Source of the DNA: Siniperca chuatsi
Lineage: Eukaryota > Chordata > Actinopteri > Centrarchiformes > Sinipercidae
NCBI RefSeq assembly: GCF_020085105.1
Contig: NC_058045.1
Location: 4,354,333-4,418,332 of the forward strand
DNA length: 64,000 nt
Direction of reading: 5' to 3'
Shown here: piece by piece, positions 23,454 to 43,719 of the stretch
Position numbering within the stretch: the stretch's first letter is position 1
Layout: the number at the start of each line of letters is the position of its first letter
Translations under genes and position numbers: made by a program
Notes under the pieces: generated by a model
Seen by the model: the letters and a program-made list of their open reading frames with translations, nothing else
Database searches by the model: none
What the model was told of the DNA's origin: nothing

Positions 23454-23700
23454 TTAGATTTCATTTTTTACAAAAAAAAACCCAACAACAACGAACAGTT
23501 AAGTGCACCTTGGAATGCTCGTTGGTAAATGGACCCAGAGCGTCGTCATGATTGCTCTTCTGGTGCTTTAAGACGGCAGCCACGGACACCGAATGACCCA
23601 AAGCCCCTTCTCCAGGACCACAGGGCTGTTAGTGATAAAAACAAGGTGGCCTGCACGATTTCCCCCAAGTCCTGTTCTCCCTGTACTCCCCAGCAGCACT

Positions 23701-27844
<4,144 letters not shown>

Positions 27845-27893
27845 CAACAAGAATAATGAGCAGCCCGGGGGACGGCCTGTTAGTCGCGCTATC

Positions 27894-28065
27894 TTTATAT
27901 GAGCCGGGGGTAAGAGTGTGGTATCCGGGGTGGAGACTGCCGCGGCGGCCGCTCCGAGCTCCAGGCTGAGCTGCCTCCACGACACAGGGGCCGGGCTTCA
28001 ACGCAGCGCGCAGACGCACGGGGATCTGATTGGTTCACGTGCAGGAGCGTTTTAGCCAATCAGAT
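27894..28065 (-). promoter_or_regulatory. ppib promoter: TATA box, inverted CCAAT boxes, ERSE-II-like element
   Basis: On the gene strand a TATAAA lies at 27899-27894, about 50 bp upstream of the ATG. Further upstream is G+C-rich sequence, then ATTGGTTCACG at 28029-28039 on the plus strand, one mismatch from the ER stress element II consensus ATTGGNCCACG and overlapping a CACGTG E-box. A second CCAAT box (plus strand) lies at 28055-28059. ER chaperone genes are often driven by such ATF6/XBP1 sites. Function here is inferred. Confidence 0.5.
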
Positions 28066-28080
28066 GCAGACGCGTAATGC

Positions 28081-30914
28081 CGTTTTGTCCGATGTCCAGC
28101 AATCTCAGCAATATAAAAGTAAAGGACATACAGTATGTTTCCATGTGTTCATATCATGTTACCCTTCAATACACAGATATTTGATTAAAACAACAGTAAA
28201 AATCTACATCAGAGACGTCCTTTTAAATGCTTCATTGATATGATTTGGTACAAGAATGGCAATCCATTCATACTGTGTATATACTGCAGAGACTTAACAG
28301 CTCAAAAGATCAAAATAGTTAATTTGGATACGTTTGTGCACTTCTACTACTCTCAGATTTATAAAATACTGTTTTAACTAATAAATACTATTTTTATAAC
28401 TACAAATTTTGCCGCATGGGATCTCCCCCAAGCATGGCCAGATAAACCCACGTGGGGGCCCTGGGGTACCCTGCACCACCACCATCTCTCTGTACATTGT
28501 GTATGTATCCTGTCACATTCAAATAAACAAATTAAACCGATTTATTTAGCAATATACACCATGTCAGCACAGTATATCTAGTCTAGACAGGGACCTGTTT
28601 CACCAAATTTGTGACATGGAACCTGCAATTTGAAACATTACTTTTTCTTTTTTTTTTATCTTGCACTGATTTTGACACTTTTTACAAAACAAATGTTTTA
28701 CTTGTGACTCATGGCTGAGCATGTGACAGCCCTGTAGGACTTTTGAATTTAGCCACTATTTGCGAGCAACAGTCATTTGTGAAACATGATGCTGTCACCA
28801 TTTGTGATCTGAGTGAGCGAACTGCTTTTGTGAAACGACCCCCAGGGCCTCACGATTAATGCAAGGCTCAGTTAAAGGACCTTGTCATTTCAATTTCAGT
28901 AGAAATTTACTGATACATATTCCCGAACACGCTGTTGAACCCACTGCTGTGTGGCAGCTGCCCGCTTTTGTCAAATTGGTAATCCAGCCTGGCTCCGAAG
29001 GACTCACTAGGCTAATACACAGGCAATGTTCTGTATATAAGTAGAGAAACACTTATTTTTATCATCTTTAGCCCACACATTATTAATAAACCTTTTAACA
29101 GAACAACTAATGTTGGTAGCGAACTCTTTGTTACATCACATCCTGTACTTCTGACTCACTGAGCTGTTTTTGCTGAACCCTTTGAACAGCTTTTTAATCT
29201 ATTCAACATCAAACAAATGTAGATTGCTCAGAATAGTTTCTATCCAATTACCACTTGCTCTTTTAAGTTGGGTTGCAACTGACGGTTAATATTATTAGCA
29301 ATTAATCTATTGATTATCTTTCAATTAATTGTTTAGTCAATAAAGTGTCAGAAAATAGTTTTAAAAAGCCCCATTACTATTTCTCAGAGCACTAGATGAC
29401 ATCTTCAAACATCTTGTTTTGTTCGTCTAACAGAGTTTAAAACTCAAACTTATTCACTTACACTGATATAAAACAGAGAAAATGACCAAAGAATGTTTGG
29501 CATTTTTTCTTGACAAATGATTCTAAAATAGCTGATTAATGTAAGTCAATCAACAAATCGATTTTTTTTTTCAATGAATCATTTCAGCAGTTCTTTCAAC
29601 ACTGACAAATAATGCGCAATAATCTGCAGCACCACAATCAAGCCAAGTGCTACTCTCCATACATATTTTAATGACAAACTACAAGTAAATGAAACTTGTT
29701 GACAGCTACAAATGTTAAAAACATGAATCACAAACTATGAAATGAGCAAAGTTGAATAGATTGTACTTGCTAAAAATAAAGAGGGGTTCGGAGTTAAGGT
29801 TACATTCACCTTTGCAGGCACACCTGCCACTTCCTACTAGTGCAAAGAATTAATTCTGCTAAACGAAATGCCATACATCTTTTTGTTGTACGTTTGCATT
29901 AAGACTCCATTATTGCATGCCTTCGGTGGCCATGTGAGGTATACAAATACATTGTTCTGACCGTTACATCAGTTGTATACTGTACATCTAACATGATGCA
30001 GGCGTTCCCAAGTAAGCTCAGAAAAAAAAAACAAAGACGACAAACAACGAACCCGTGAAAAAGCATAATGTACCTTTATGCTAGAATTTGAATCAGAAAT
30101 CTTTTCTTGCAGTATGTTACACTGGCCAGCTTTTAAGGGTTTCCAGCCAATCATGTTACATAATCACATTTTAGAAGTAAGGGAAAACAGTAACTGAAAA
30201 GTTGTACAAGCAAAAAGTAAACAAACAAGTACAGTAACCCTGATAACATATGTCCTACACCTCATTGTGAAGTTTTATTTTTATCTTTAATTGCCAACAG
30301 AACCTTTAGGTCAACTAGCTGGCATCTAATTGTAAACTGAGCTTTACTGCATAAAGAAGGATCCCCCCTCAAAACCACATTTAACTTTGCATTTATAAGT
30401 GTGACATTTGATCAAAATGGTATACAAACGCTGCATCAGAAATGTATAATGTAGAGCAGGTAACAGAGATTATAATAACCCTATAATTATAACTGTTGTT
30501 TGTGCTATGCAGAGTTTCCAAACTTAAACATCATCATAGTGGGAGTGTTTAGGCCAAAAACTGAGAAAACAAACTTTGTCTCACACGTATTTTTATCCTC
30601 TCAGGACAAATAACAAAAATGTCAAGTATATCTAGATAACAGTTATTACACATAAAGAAGTCAGGACACCCATGGGAGAATGAGCTTTCAGTGATCTAGT
30701 AACTATTTGACGTGGACGTACCTTGTAAAGTTGAAGAAACACAGAACATCAATAATACCACTTAGATTCTACAATATAGTAAGACGTTCATCAGTTTCCA
30801 GTCAAACACATTTGTTTATATGTGTTGGTGTGTGTCTATATATCTATCTCAGAAGGTAACTGATTTGATGCTTAATTTTGAGTTTGTCTGGATCTGAAAT
30901 ATGAATAAAATATT
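28081..30914. other. ppib-adpgk intergenic spacer
   Basis: No exon or RNA gene is evident on either strand. One recognisable repeat ('ATTAATCGATTA' family) lies at 29266-29610. The rest is unremarkable A+T-rich DNA. Confidence 0.5.
29266..29610. repeat. 'GGGCTGCAAC...ATTAATCGATTA' MITE-like repeat
   Basis: It starts AAGTTGGGTTGCAACTGACG and contains AGCAATTAATCTATTGATTA, then TTTAGTCAATAAAGTGTCAG, CAAACATCTTGTTTTGTTCG and, near the right end, AAATAGCTGATTAATG. These blocks and their order match the copies at 560 and 36345-37022. Confidence 0.75.
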
Positions 30915-30935
30915 TAATAATAACTTGGAAATTCT

Positions 30936-30941
30936 TTTATT
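30936..30941 (-). terminator. Candidate polyadenylation signal of adpgk
   Basis: AATAAA on the minus strand, about 420 bp past the adpgk stop codon. Further AATAAA-like hexamers lie downstream near 30275, so the true 3' end is uncertain. Confidence 0.35.
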
Positions 30942-31359
30942 TTCTCAAGGCACAAAGTAAATTTGGTGAGCCTGGTGAACAAAACTCTTTGGAGTTTGTG
31001 AAGATGGCTTTGAGCTGCGCCCAGTGCATAGAGTCAGGCCACCTCACAGCCCGGTCAGATCCACTTCTGTACAGCTCTGCCTCAGATCGGTGTCTGCTGG
31101 AAGATTAGAGGAGGGAGAACAGAGGAGCCCAGAGCAGGCTGGAGGAGTCATCAGGCAGGATTTTAAAACTATCGCCATCGATCACATTCTTAAACTCAGC
31201 GGAGCTTCGGGAAGGAAGACACAGAACCTGATTCAGGACTCGGAGGTCTGAACAAGTTTAGAAACATGACTCCCACCCAACAACCACAGCTGCAGGTGAA
31301 ACTTCACTGGGTCTTTTCAGCGCTTCCCATCAACGTGGAGTGTCAGATTCAAGCAAACC

Positions 31360-35439
<4,080 letters not shown>

Positions 35440-36344
35440 GATGCTCCCACACACTCCTGCAACAAAGGAAACCAGTCAGTTATCTCTCTCATATCAACCA
35501 TTAGCATTCAAAACTGATTATTCAAAAGTGAAAGATTTATTGCGGTTATTGGTAATGGCATTGGAGAGCTGCATAGCAGTGTTCAGAGATCAAACACATA
35601 CACAAGTATGAAATAAATCATAAAATAATCAAACTGGTGTTCCACCGTTATGTATAACATCAGAAAGATGTGGGGCATTCCGTCAGAAATCAATCACTTT
35701 CTCACCTCAACCCTTTAGACTTTATTTCCTACATGTTGAGCCACATGGAGTGTGTGAATGAGGTTTGATCAACCAGAATGGCCGATCATTCAGGAGACAG
35801 GGGCCCTCAAAGTCGACCCATATTAGAGTCCCACCCCACCTAAAGACACAGATATCTTCTTCAAGAATAAGCAGTACGCTTCTCTGATTATCGGAAAACT
35901 TACAAACACAGTTATCCACAATTTCAATACTTTTGGTCCAAAATTAATGATTTTTTTTGTCCTTAAACCTTAATTTGCAAATAACGCGTAACCACCTTTT
36001 GTATGTTACAGGGTAGACACTCCTTTACATCTCCTGAAGTTTTGTGCCCGCTATCGGTTGAGCAACAGCAGACTTCTAAGTACATGGTGGGTAGGTCAGT
36101 CTTACGCATGATCATGGTCATCCTGGTTCATCAAACCACGTTCTAGCACTCTCTTATACAGGTTAACATGTAGGACAAAATTCATTCAAATTGAAAGGGG
36201 TGAGGTCAGAAAGACTTCTGACAGAATGTCCCCCAAACCTTCAACTAATTTTGTCAAGTCTTTATTTACAGCTCACTTGTAAGACCGTAATTATCTTGGA
36301 CAACGGAAATTTGTAGAAAGATGACATGATATCATATTATCATA

Positions 36345-36765
36345 TGATTCGGCTGGAAATTGATAAAATCGATAAAAAGATTTTTTTTTTTAAATTTGCT
36401 ACTTTTCTTGGTCTCACATCATAGTAAATTGAATATTTACGGATAGTCGGACAAAAAAAAATAAAAAATGACAGGCATTTGATGACATCACCTTGTGCCC
36501 TTGGATTATGTGATTTTTCAGTTTTCTGATGTTTTATAGACCAAAAGATGAATCGATAAAATAGTCTGCAGATTAATTGATAATGAAAATAATCATTAGT
36601 TGCAGCCTTAGTTTGAATTACAGGAATGTGTTAAGCAGAGGTGGTGAGCCACGCAGATCCTGATGCGCCTCCTATTCATCTGCCGATAATCGTTTGGTCC
36701 ATAAAACATCAGAAAACTGTGAAAGACGCCCATCACTCTGTCCTTGGGCTCAAGGTGACGTCATC

Positions 36766-36814
<49 letters not shown>

Positions 36815-37022
36815 GGTGTTGTTGTCCAAACCCCCCAAAATATTCAATTTATTATGATGTAAGACCAAGAAAAGCAGCATATTCTCACATTTGAGAACCA
36901 GGAACCATCAAATGTTTGGCATTTTTGCTTGGAAGATGACAAACGATTAATCGATTATCAAAATAGCTGCTGATTTTATTTAGAACGACTTATCGATTAA
37001 TCTACTTATCATTGCAGCCCTA
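36345..37022. repeat. Two inverted 'ATTAATCGATTA' repeats with an internal TG microsatellite (adpgk intron 1)
   Basis: The copy at about 36345-36612 runs in reverse (it ends CATTAGTTGCAGCCTTA) and the copy at about 36680-37022 runs forward (it ends ATCATTGCAGCCCTAC). The two share ATAAAACATCAGAAAACTG, AAATATTCAATTTA-TATGATG and GACCAAGAAAAG blocks in mirror order. The forward copy contains the (TG)n run at 36768-36812. The pair lies inside the presumed first intron of adpgk. Confidence 0.75.
36768..36812 (+). repeat. (TG)n microsatellite
   Basis: An uninterrupted GT run of about 22 repeats, followed by a short G run. It sits within the forward MITE-like copy where other copies of the family have ordinary unique sequence. 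Confidence 0.95.
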
Positions 37023-37580
37023 CATGGCACATTATGTAGTTCAGTGATGAGGAAGTAGCTATGAAATTAAATAATTCAGACTGTATATAATCAAAATGAA
37101 TGAATGAGATGTATGAGTGAACTTTCGCCTATTTTAGTATTGTAGTATTTTACAATACTACAGATAATCTCACTACACTTGTCTTTGATGAGCTCGACAT
37201 TTACACCCGGATGACAGTGCAGGTTTAAAACTAAGTCTTCATGTTCCCTAATACTACACAGGAGTACTGGGATGATCAGAATAAGTGGCATTACATTGTA
37301 CTTTATGGTACAGTATACGGGGGTTAAGTTACTGCTAACGTGGACACACACAGTTTGTTAGCTAACATGCTAGCATCAGCACACAGGGGTGACGTTATTT
37401 TAGGCTTCAGTTTATCAAAGCTAATCTGAGAGTAGCAGTTAGCTTCCAGCTCGGTTTAGCAAGCAATCTGATTTAGAGACGAGGCTGACAGCCACAGACT
37501 TCCTGTTTACACCTCAGCTTAACAACAGCTTTCTTTAAAATCGAAGTAGCCACAGCTTCACATTTGTTAGCAGCACGTAC

Positions 37581-37812
37581 CGATAATGTGCTGGCTTCAA
37601 GTTTGTTAGTCCGGGAGAGGATCCTGTTTGCTGGTAAATCACATTAACAGCCTTTAGTTTGCACAATACTGCCGGTGGAGGAAGAGGTGACTGAAGAAGT
37701 CAGGGTTGGTACAAGTCATTGAAGAAGTGGTGATTGGGAAAGACAGCAGCCGGAGACCGCAAACGTTATACATCCACAGCCAGCGCACAGCAGCGGCTTC
37801 CGTGTCCCGCTC
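37581..37812 (-). other. adpgk: Probable non-coding first exon (5' UTR) of adpgk
   Basis: The adpgk start codon follows a splice acceptor (TTTGTTGCAG) at about 35455, so a 5' UTR exon must lie upstream. At 37581 on the minus strand there is a good donor (TCG|GTACGTG), preceded by about 230 bp of higher G+C sequence running back to an NRF1-type site at 37814-37823. That makes this the best candidate. The exact start is not determined, and the link depends on a 2.1 kb intron that I cannot confirm without transcripts. Confidence 0.45.
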
Positions 37813-37813
37813 C

Positions 37814-37823
37814 GCGCATGCGC
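37814..37823. promoter_or_regulatory. NRF1-type palindrome in the adpgk promoter
   Basis: A perfect GCGCATGCGC palindrome matches the nuclear respiratory factor 1 consensus (YGCGCAYGCGCR core) and lies in the only G+C-rich block upstream of adpgk. Binding is inferred. Confidence 0.5.
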
Positions 37824-37829
37824 TTCCAC

Positions 37830-39779
37830 AGGGCGCATTCACAGAACAGGTCCTGGAGGGAAAACGGGTTCAAGTCCTGATAAAAAGTAACAACTTGAAG
37901 TACTTGCATTTTTTGGAGCCTGTTACTTATTAAAAAATGCATCTATGGTTTAAACTGCATACATTTCACCTTGGACTGGAAACTGTAAGTGTATAATCCT
38001 GGTGAAATATAGATATTATGATAAACTACTCAACTGTTGAGGGCCTTTGGCACAGCTGGATTCATTATTTTGGGGGCCCTGGTGGCAAAAAGGTTGCTGT
38101 TGGGCCCCTATAGGCCTTTTTAGCGGAAGATATTTTGACATTTCACGAGCCAGGTTTCCGTTCAAATGTAGCGCAAATTTTAACAAAATGTCCAGAAAAT
38201 CGACAGAAGAAAATGCGAATGTATACATGTTTCCATATTAGGAGTTAGGCTGTATTCCATTTAGGTAAGTTTGGGGTACCCTGTACATTTTTTCACTCAC
38301 ATAGTTCTCAGTCTGTCTAGAAACACTAGGTTTGGTGGTTGGTGCCACCTCTGTAAGTTTAGTTTAGTTCTTGTTGTAGTAAAGACAATTGAGCCTTTTT
38401 GTTTGTACTTGTGTTTCTAGAGGTAGCTTAGCTAAGGCTGGGTTTGTTGTATTGTTTCACCTCATTTTGTTCGGCACAACAGACCCTGTCCAATCCTCAC
38501 CCACACTTTGAGAACCTTTTGTAGTATGTTCTTGGTATTTTGTTGTAAGTAAATCACTTTGTCTCTGCAACTTTGACTTGGTTGCCTTGATTGTCGTGTT
38601 GTTGTCTTTTTGTTAAGATAAATTAACAAGGGATGTAACAATCTTTATTTATTTGTTTGCACATTAAAATATACAATTATGGGCACAAAGACACTTACGT
38701 ATATACAAACACACTTTTACCTACATATACTGAGAAATACATGAATCCAAAATAAACAAGAGGTTGTGCAGGAGAGGTAGGAAGCTAAAAGCTTATACAA
38801 AGACCTCCCCTAAAACACTCAAGGCAAGAAACAGAATTACACTGAATAAAGATACAGAGCTGGTAACCTCACTTTGATGACTAAACTCTTGGAAGTCACT
38901 GCATCTGGCTAAGAAATAGTCCGCGACACAAAGCTTCTTGGTCAGATAGCTTCAGACCCCCCCCCCACACACACCTTTCTAAAGTCGGATTAGGGTGGGG
39001 GTCTCTCACAAATACCCCAACTTTATGAAAGTGCTGGAGTTCCCCTTCAAAGTTGGACGCAGATTTCACAAAAATAAATCTAGTGTTCAAATAAAGGTTG
39101 CACTCATAAAGGGGGGAAACTGGTGACACAGAATACGGTGAAACATTATCCTCCACAGCACTGGAGCAATTTAAATCTTTACGGCTGGATGTTAGGTGTG
39201 GCATTTTACTTGTAATTAGCCACAGCCACATTATTGCTGTAAGTGAGTAGTCTGAACTTCGAGACCTTTTTAGAAACATTAATGAAGAGTTTTACTTTTT
39301 AATCACTAATAGGCTGCTTTAACTCTTTGACCTTCCATTCTTAAATAAGTGCAGTTCCAGCTTCCTCACACAGCATCCAGAAAATGTACCTTTCTGGCTT
39401 GATTATGTTCCTCTTAACTATTCAAAGAGGGAACAGGTCCAACCAGATCTTGTAAATTAACCCAACAGGAGGCCAATTAGAACACCAACTGAATAACATA
39501 ATTAAAGACTCAAACTCCTTTCTTCCTGCCTTTTCTCCTTCAGGCAAATATGCGTGAATGTTCTGCCTGAGCTTCATGTTGCTGCTTGTAAGCTATTTCA
39601 CTCGAGGCTGAGGTGAGGCATAAACAGTAACCAAATATTCTTAGAAGAGTTTTTCTTTATCACCAAATTGACTCTGTTAGGTGGATGGCCCATGTTGGTA
39701 CAAAACTCATAGCTTCTCTAAGCAGAAATAACTGACTTTTGCTACAAATTCAATGCTGCACTATTTGTTTCTCTTCTTT
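37830..39779. other. adpgk-snx22 spacer, left part
   Basis: No exon is supported. A 127-codon minus-strand frame at 38896-39279 has no recognisable domain. A TTTGG-rich block near 38330-38620 has the look of eroded repeat, but I could not assign it to a family. Confidence 0.4.
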
Positions 39780-40715
39780 TGCATAATATTTATGTCGTGA
39801 GGGATTCTGGTATGTGGCATTGAAATTGAACATTTAATAGTGTTTCCACAGAAGCCTTCATTATCGGACCATTATTTAATAACTCCTATTACTGGACTAC
39901 ACGCCATTAGGCAGCTCCTACTCTAGATGTCTATCTGATAGTGCTGTAGTTAAATTTAAGGAAGCAGTTCCATCTGCATGTAATTCAGTGCTAATTTCAG
40001 CCACTCCCAAATTGACCATCTTGTTGATAGCGCTGCAGGCACACTGCGAACGACATTCGATTCTATCGCCCCTCTAAAAGAAGATAATAAAACAATGAAG
40101 GTCACCTCCATGGTATAACCCCCAAACCCGCAAGTTAAAGTAAACATCGAAAACTTGAAAGGAAATGGCGTTCCAACAACCTGGAAGAATCTCATTTAAT
40201 ACCTTATTACCCCACGAGGACAATACGCCCCAAGGATGCAGGGTTACTTGTGGTTCCTAGAGTCTCCAAAAGTAAAAAAGGGGTCAGAGCCTTCAGCTAT
40301 CAAGCTGCTCTCCTGTGGAACCAGATCCCAGTTTGGGTTTGGGAGGCAGACACCATCTCCACATTTAAGAGTAGGCTTAAGACTTTCCTCTTTGATAAAG
40401 CTTATAGTTAGGGCTGGCTTGGGCGAGTCCTGAACCATCCCTTAGTTATGCTGCTACAGGCCTAGACTGCTGGGAGACTTCCCATGATGCACCTCTTTCC
40501 TCTCTCCTTCTCTCCCTCTCCGTCTGTATGCATTTTCATCCCATTACTGCATGTTATTAACTCGACATCGTCTCTCTCCCGTAGTTCTGTGCTTTCTCGT
40601 TTCTCTCCTCTCTCCTTCTGTCGCTTTCAGCAGGTATTTCTGCCTCCGGAGCTGCAGAGTCTGGATCTGTGGTTGTGGGCCACCTGCTGCCCCCGTGTTC
40701 CTGCTCGACAACTGC

Positions 40716-41589
40716 TATCAGAATCAGAATCAGAAATACTTTATTGATCCCCGTAGGGAAACTCTTTGTTACAGTAGCTCGTCTTTACGTCAGTGCACAC
40801 AGGAGAAAGTACTAGAAAACGATATGATACACTATAAACACTATAAACAGGTCAGAAATAAATTAAGTATCATGTCGTTATAAGTATAAGATAAACTAAG
40901 TGTCAAGTACCAAGTGGGTTTACTGGTTGATGATGAAAGTACAGTCTAACACAATGTAACTCCTTATGTAATAAATAATATTAATAAGCGGGCGTGCATG
41001 TACTGTCGAAGAGTAATTGAGGTATATAGTATCAGTAGCAATAAATAAGAAAAACTAACAAGGGAAAACTAATATTGCACGTAAGTAGAACACAGAATAT
41101 TGCACAATTATTATTAATTATGGCGGAGATGTAATGCTAAATGTCCAGTTTAGTGACCTAGGGTCAAACAGACTAACCCTTAGAGGGAGGAGTTAAATAG
41201 TTTGATGGCCACAGGCAGGAGTGACTTCCTGTGGCGCTCTGTGGTGCTTTTTGGTGGTATGAGTCTTCCGCTGAAGGTGCTCCTTTGTTTGACCAGCACG
41301 TCATGGAGCGGGTGGGAGACACTGTCCAAGATGGCGTGTAGTTTGGCCAGCATCCTCCTCTCTGACACCACCGCCAGAGAGTCCAGCTCCACCCCCACAA
41401 TGTCACTGGCCTTGCAGATCAGTTTATTGAGTCTGTTGGCGTCCGCTACCTTTAGCCTGCTGCCCCAGCGTGCAACAGCAAACAGGATAGCACTGGCCAC
41501 CACAGACTCATAGAACATCTTCAGCATCGTCCGGCAGATGTTGAAGGATCTCAGATGTTGAAGGACCTCAGCAACAGATGTTGAAGGAC
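40716..41589 (-). mobile_element. Second LINE (L2/jockey-like), 5'-truncated, inserted in antisense
   Basis: The 3' tail is at the left (AGAATCAGAATCAGAAATAC, TTTATTGATCCCCG) and the RT C-terminus at 41180-41527 on the minus strand (MFYESVVASAILFAVARWG, DANRLNKLICKASDIVGVE, ERRMLAKLHAILDSVSHPLH, TTERHRKSLLPVAIKLFNSSL-type motifs). It is about 85 percent or more identical in protein to the copy at 11165-11692. Flanking CTCGACAACTGC (40704-40715) and CTCAACAACTAC (41590-41601) look like a target-site duplication with two mismatches. Near its 5' end a roughly 20-bp unit is present three times (41533-41589). Confidence 0.85.
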
Positions 41590-41746
41590 CTCAACAACTA
41601 CAGTTGTTTTTATTAGTCTTTTTACTATTATTATCATTGTTATTCCTATCACTATCATTCCTCTTATTATTATTTTATTAATATTACCACTACCATTACA
41701 CTATTATTATTTTAAAATTCTAGGTGGAACTTGCATTGTGCTTCCC

Positions 41747-41802
41747 CCTCCCTCCTCCTCTCTCTCTCTCTCCCCCCCCTCCCTCTCTCTCTCTCTCAAC
41801 AC
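41747..41802 (+). repeat. Pyrimidine-rich CT/CCCT tract
   Basis: A low-complexity run of CCTCC, (CT)n, CCCCCCC and (CT)n again, within the 3' UTR of the outer LINE. Confidence 0.8.
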
Positions 41803-42008
41803 GGCAGCGGCAGATGGCCGCCCACCCTTAGTCTGGTTCTGCCTCTTAAAGGAAGTTTTTTCTTTCCACTGTCGCCAAGTGCTTGCTCATGGTGGGATTT
41901 GTTGGGTCTCTGTAAATAATATTGTAGAGTACGGTCTAGACCTGCGCTATAGGAAAAGTGCAAACTTCTTTTATGAATTGCCGCTATATAAATACAACTG
42001 AGTTGAAA

Positions 42009-43719
42009 TTATCTATCACAGGAGGATTTCATAAGTATGTTTTTTTTAAACATTTTGAACATTATAAAGTAAATCACAATGAGGTTTTGGAATTAGTTCC
42101 CTTTTTCGTTTCCCTGTCTCGCTGTGTGCACATACGGTAGAGTTTAAAGGTCCTGAAAACCTATTTTCTCAACCAGCTTCTTACTACTGACATGCAATTT
42201 TCTGCCAAAGTTCAAACTGTTTTTTTGTTGTTTTTTTTTTTTTTTTTTACATGAGACATTCCTTTCTGTGCTGTTTTTGTCTCTCACTGGTTTTAAGAGG
42301 CCGCGGCTCTCTGGGATAAAAAGTTGATGATTTAACAACTTTTCAATCATAACCTGACGACATCCACACAGTCCTGATGAAGCAGATGAACTGAGTTTTT
42401 GACTGAGTTAAATTCTTAATATATAATCAGTAAGGAAGTTTTTTTTTCCAAACGTAAACTTTGATTGTTGCTTGTTTAGTCACGAATATTTAATGTTATA
42501 GAGAAATACTTTGAATCCACTTTTACCAAGTTGTCAGGGACTTTACGGTAATTTAATTCTACATATACAGTATATATGTTTTTTAAATAGAACAATTTAG
42601 AAAAGTTGACCAGGCAGTCTAAATTATATTACAGGCTACAGTGAATCTATTCATTTCTATTGGTTAATAAGGTCTGAAATAACCAGTATGAAACACTTTC
42701 CAACGCTTTTTACACCAGTGATCATATTTCCTCATGCAGTGGGGGAACTTGGTCATGACTATCAATAAGATAAGATAGAACTTTATTTATATAGAGGGAA
42801 ACTGAATTGTGAATGTATTCACAACCTGGCTGCTTGATTCATGACTATAACAAAAGTGTTTTGTTTGTGTCCAAACGACATCTCGTGCCTTTAGTTTCTC
42901 TGACAGAAGAACATTGATCATCTTGTTCTATAGCTCAGCTTTAAATAAAGACATCACAAGGGATGAGTCAGGTTTGACTCTTTATTATAATTTATATGAT
43001 ACAAAACTACATATATGCCAACTACAAAACATGTTTACACTAACAAATTGCTTCAAAATACCATAGCCTTTGCAGCAGTACTTGGCCGGAGCCATCAAAG
43101 GCTAGTTTGACTTACTTACAAAAATGACTATAAATGTATATGTATGTAAGAAACTGTCACTTCTATATTTTTTTGTCCCACTTCTCTTGTGTCTGTATCA
43201 ACTGTGACAAACAAGAATATCTTTAAAAAACTAAACCCTATTTGCCCCTTGGATTTCAAGTCATTTTCTACACTCCCACACTGCTCCTTTATTTTAAAAT
43301 TAAATTAAGCTACAGTATCGCTAAAATGAATAAAAGACACATTTGCCTGTGGCCACATATCGTTGCCAACGTCTTCATTAAAAACAGTTTGTATGCAACT
43401 TAAACTAACACCCGTCTTCATGACTAAAAACACAGACACATATTCTGAGTGACTAGTTTTAAGATGACTTGTGGTGTTTGGCCTCAATGTGAGATTCTCA
43501 AAGGGCTGTAATAAGGTTGAACTATACAACAGGAGGAGTATCAGAACAACAAAGCCTGGGTTTTGGGTTTAAATCCCACTGAGGATCCTGGCATCCTCCC
43601 TGTGACCTATTTCTTCTGCATCATGCAAGTGCATGCCTTCATTCATCTTTCTTGCTGTCATTATGTATTTGACTGTAATGTACATTCTATTTAAACATTA
43701 AATCTTACAAACTATAACT
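42009..43719. other. LINE-to-snx22 spacer and snx22 3' UTR
   Basis: The part next to 43719 is the snx22 3' UTR. AATAAA signals on the minus strand occur at about 43288-43293 and 42981-42986, and either could end the transcript. A long T run lies at about 42220-42248. No further gene is visible. Confidence 0.45.

Larger units (their letters stand above)
39780..42008 (+). mobile_element. Rex1/L2-like LINE, internally deleted and interrupted by a second LINE
   Basis: The left part (about 39860-40200) encodes, with stops and frameshifts, an L-S-D-H-Y motif like the SDH end of an APE-type endonuclease, then V-V-K-F-K-E-A and D-S-I-A-P-L-type linker residues and a P-W-Y-N-P-Q-T-R motif. At about 40205 it jumps directly to the last residues of the polyprotein (degraded forms of SPKVKKG, AFSYQ, LWNQLP and LKTFLFDKAYS), so the reverse-transcriptase core is deleted. 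The 3' UTR continues from 40420 to about 40715. After the insertion at 40716-41589 it resumes at about 41590 and ends at 42008 with GGAAGTTTTTTCTTTCCACTG and CGCTATATAAATACAACTGA, the family's typical tail. It is dead. Confidence 0.75.

Noticed and set aside
38896-39279. 127-codon minus-strand frame
   Set aside because: No domain recognised; contains a polyC/polyG run and lies in repeat-like DNA.
40484-40883. Plus-strand frames of 87 and 110 codons
   Set aside because: They fall in the 3' UTR of the outer LINE and cross into the inserted LINE tail.
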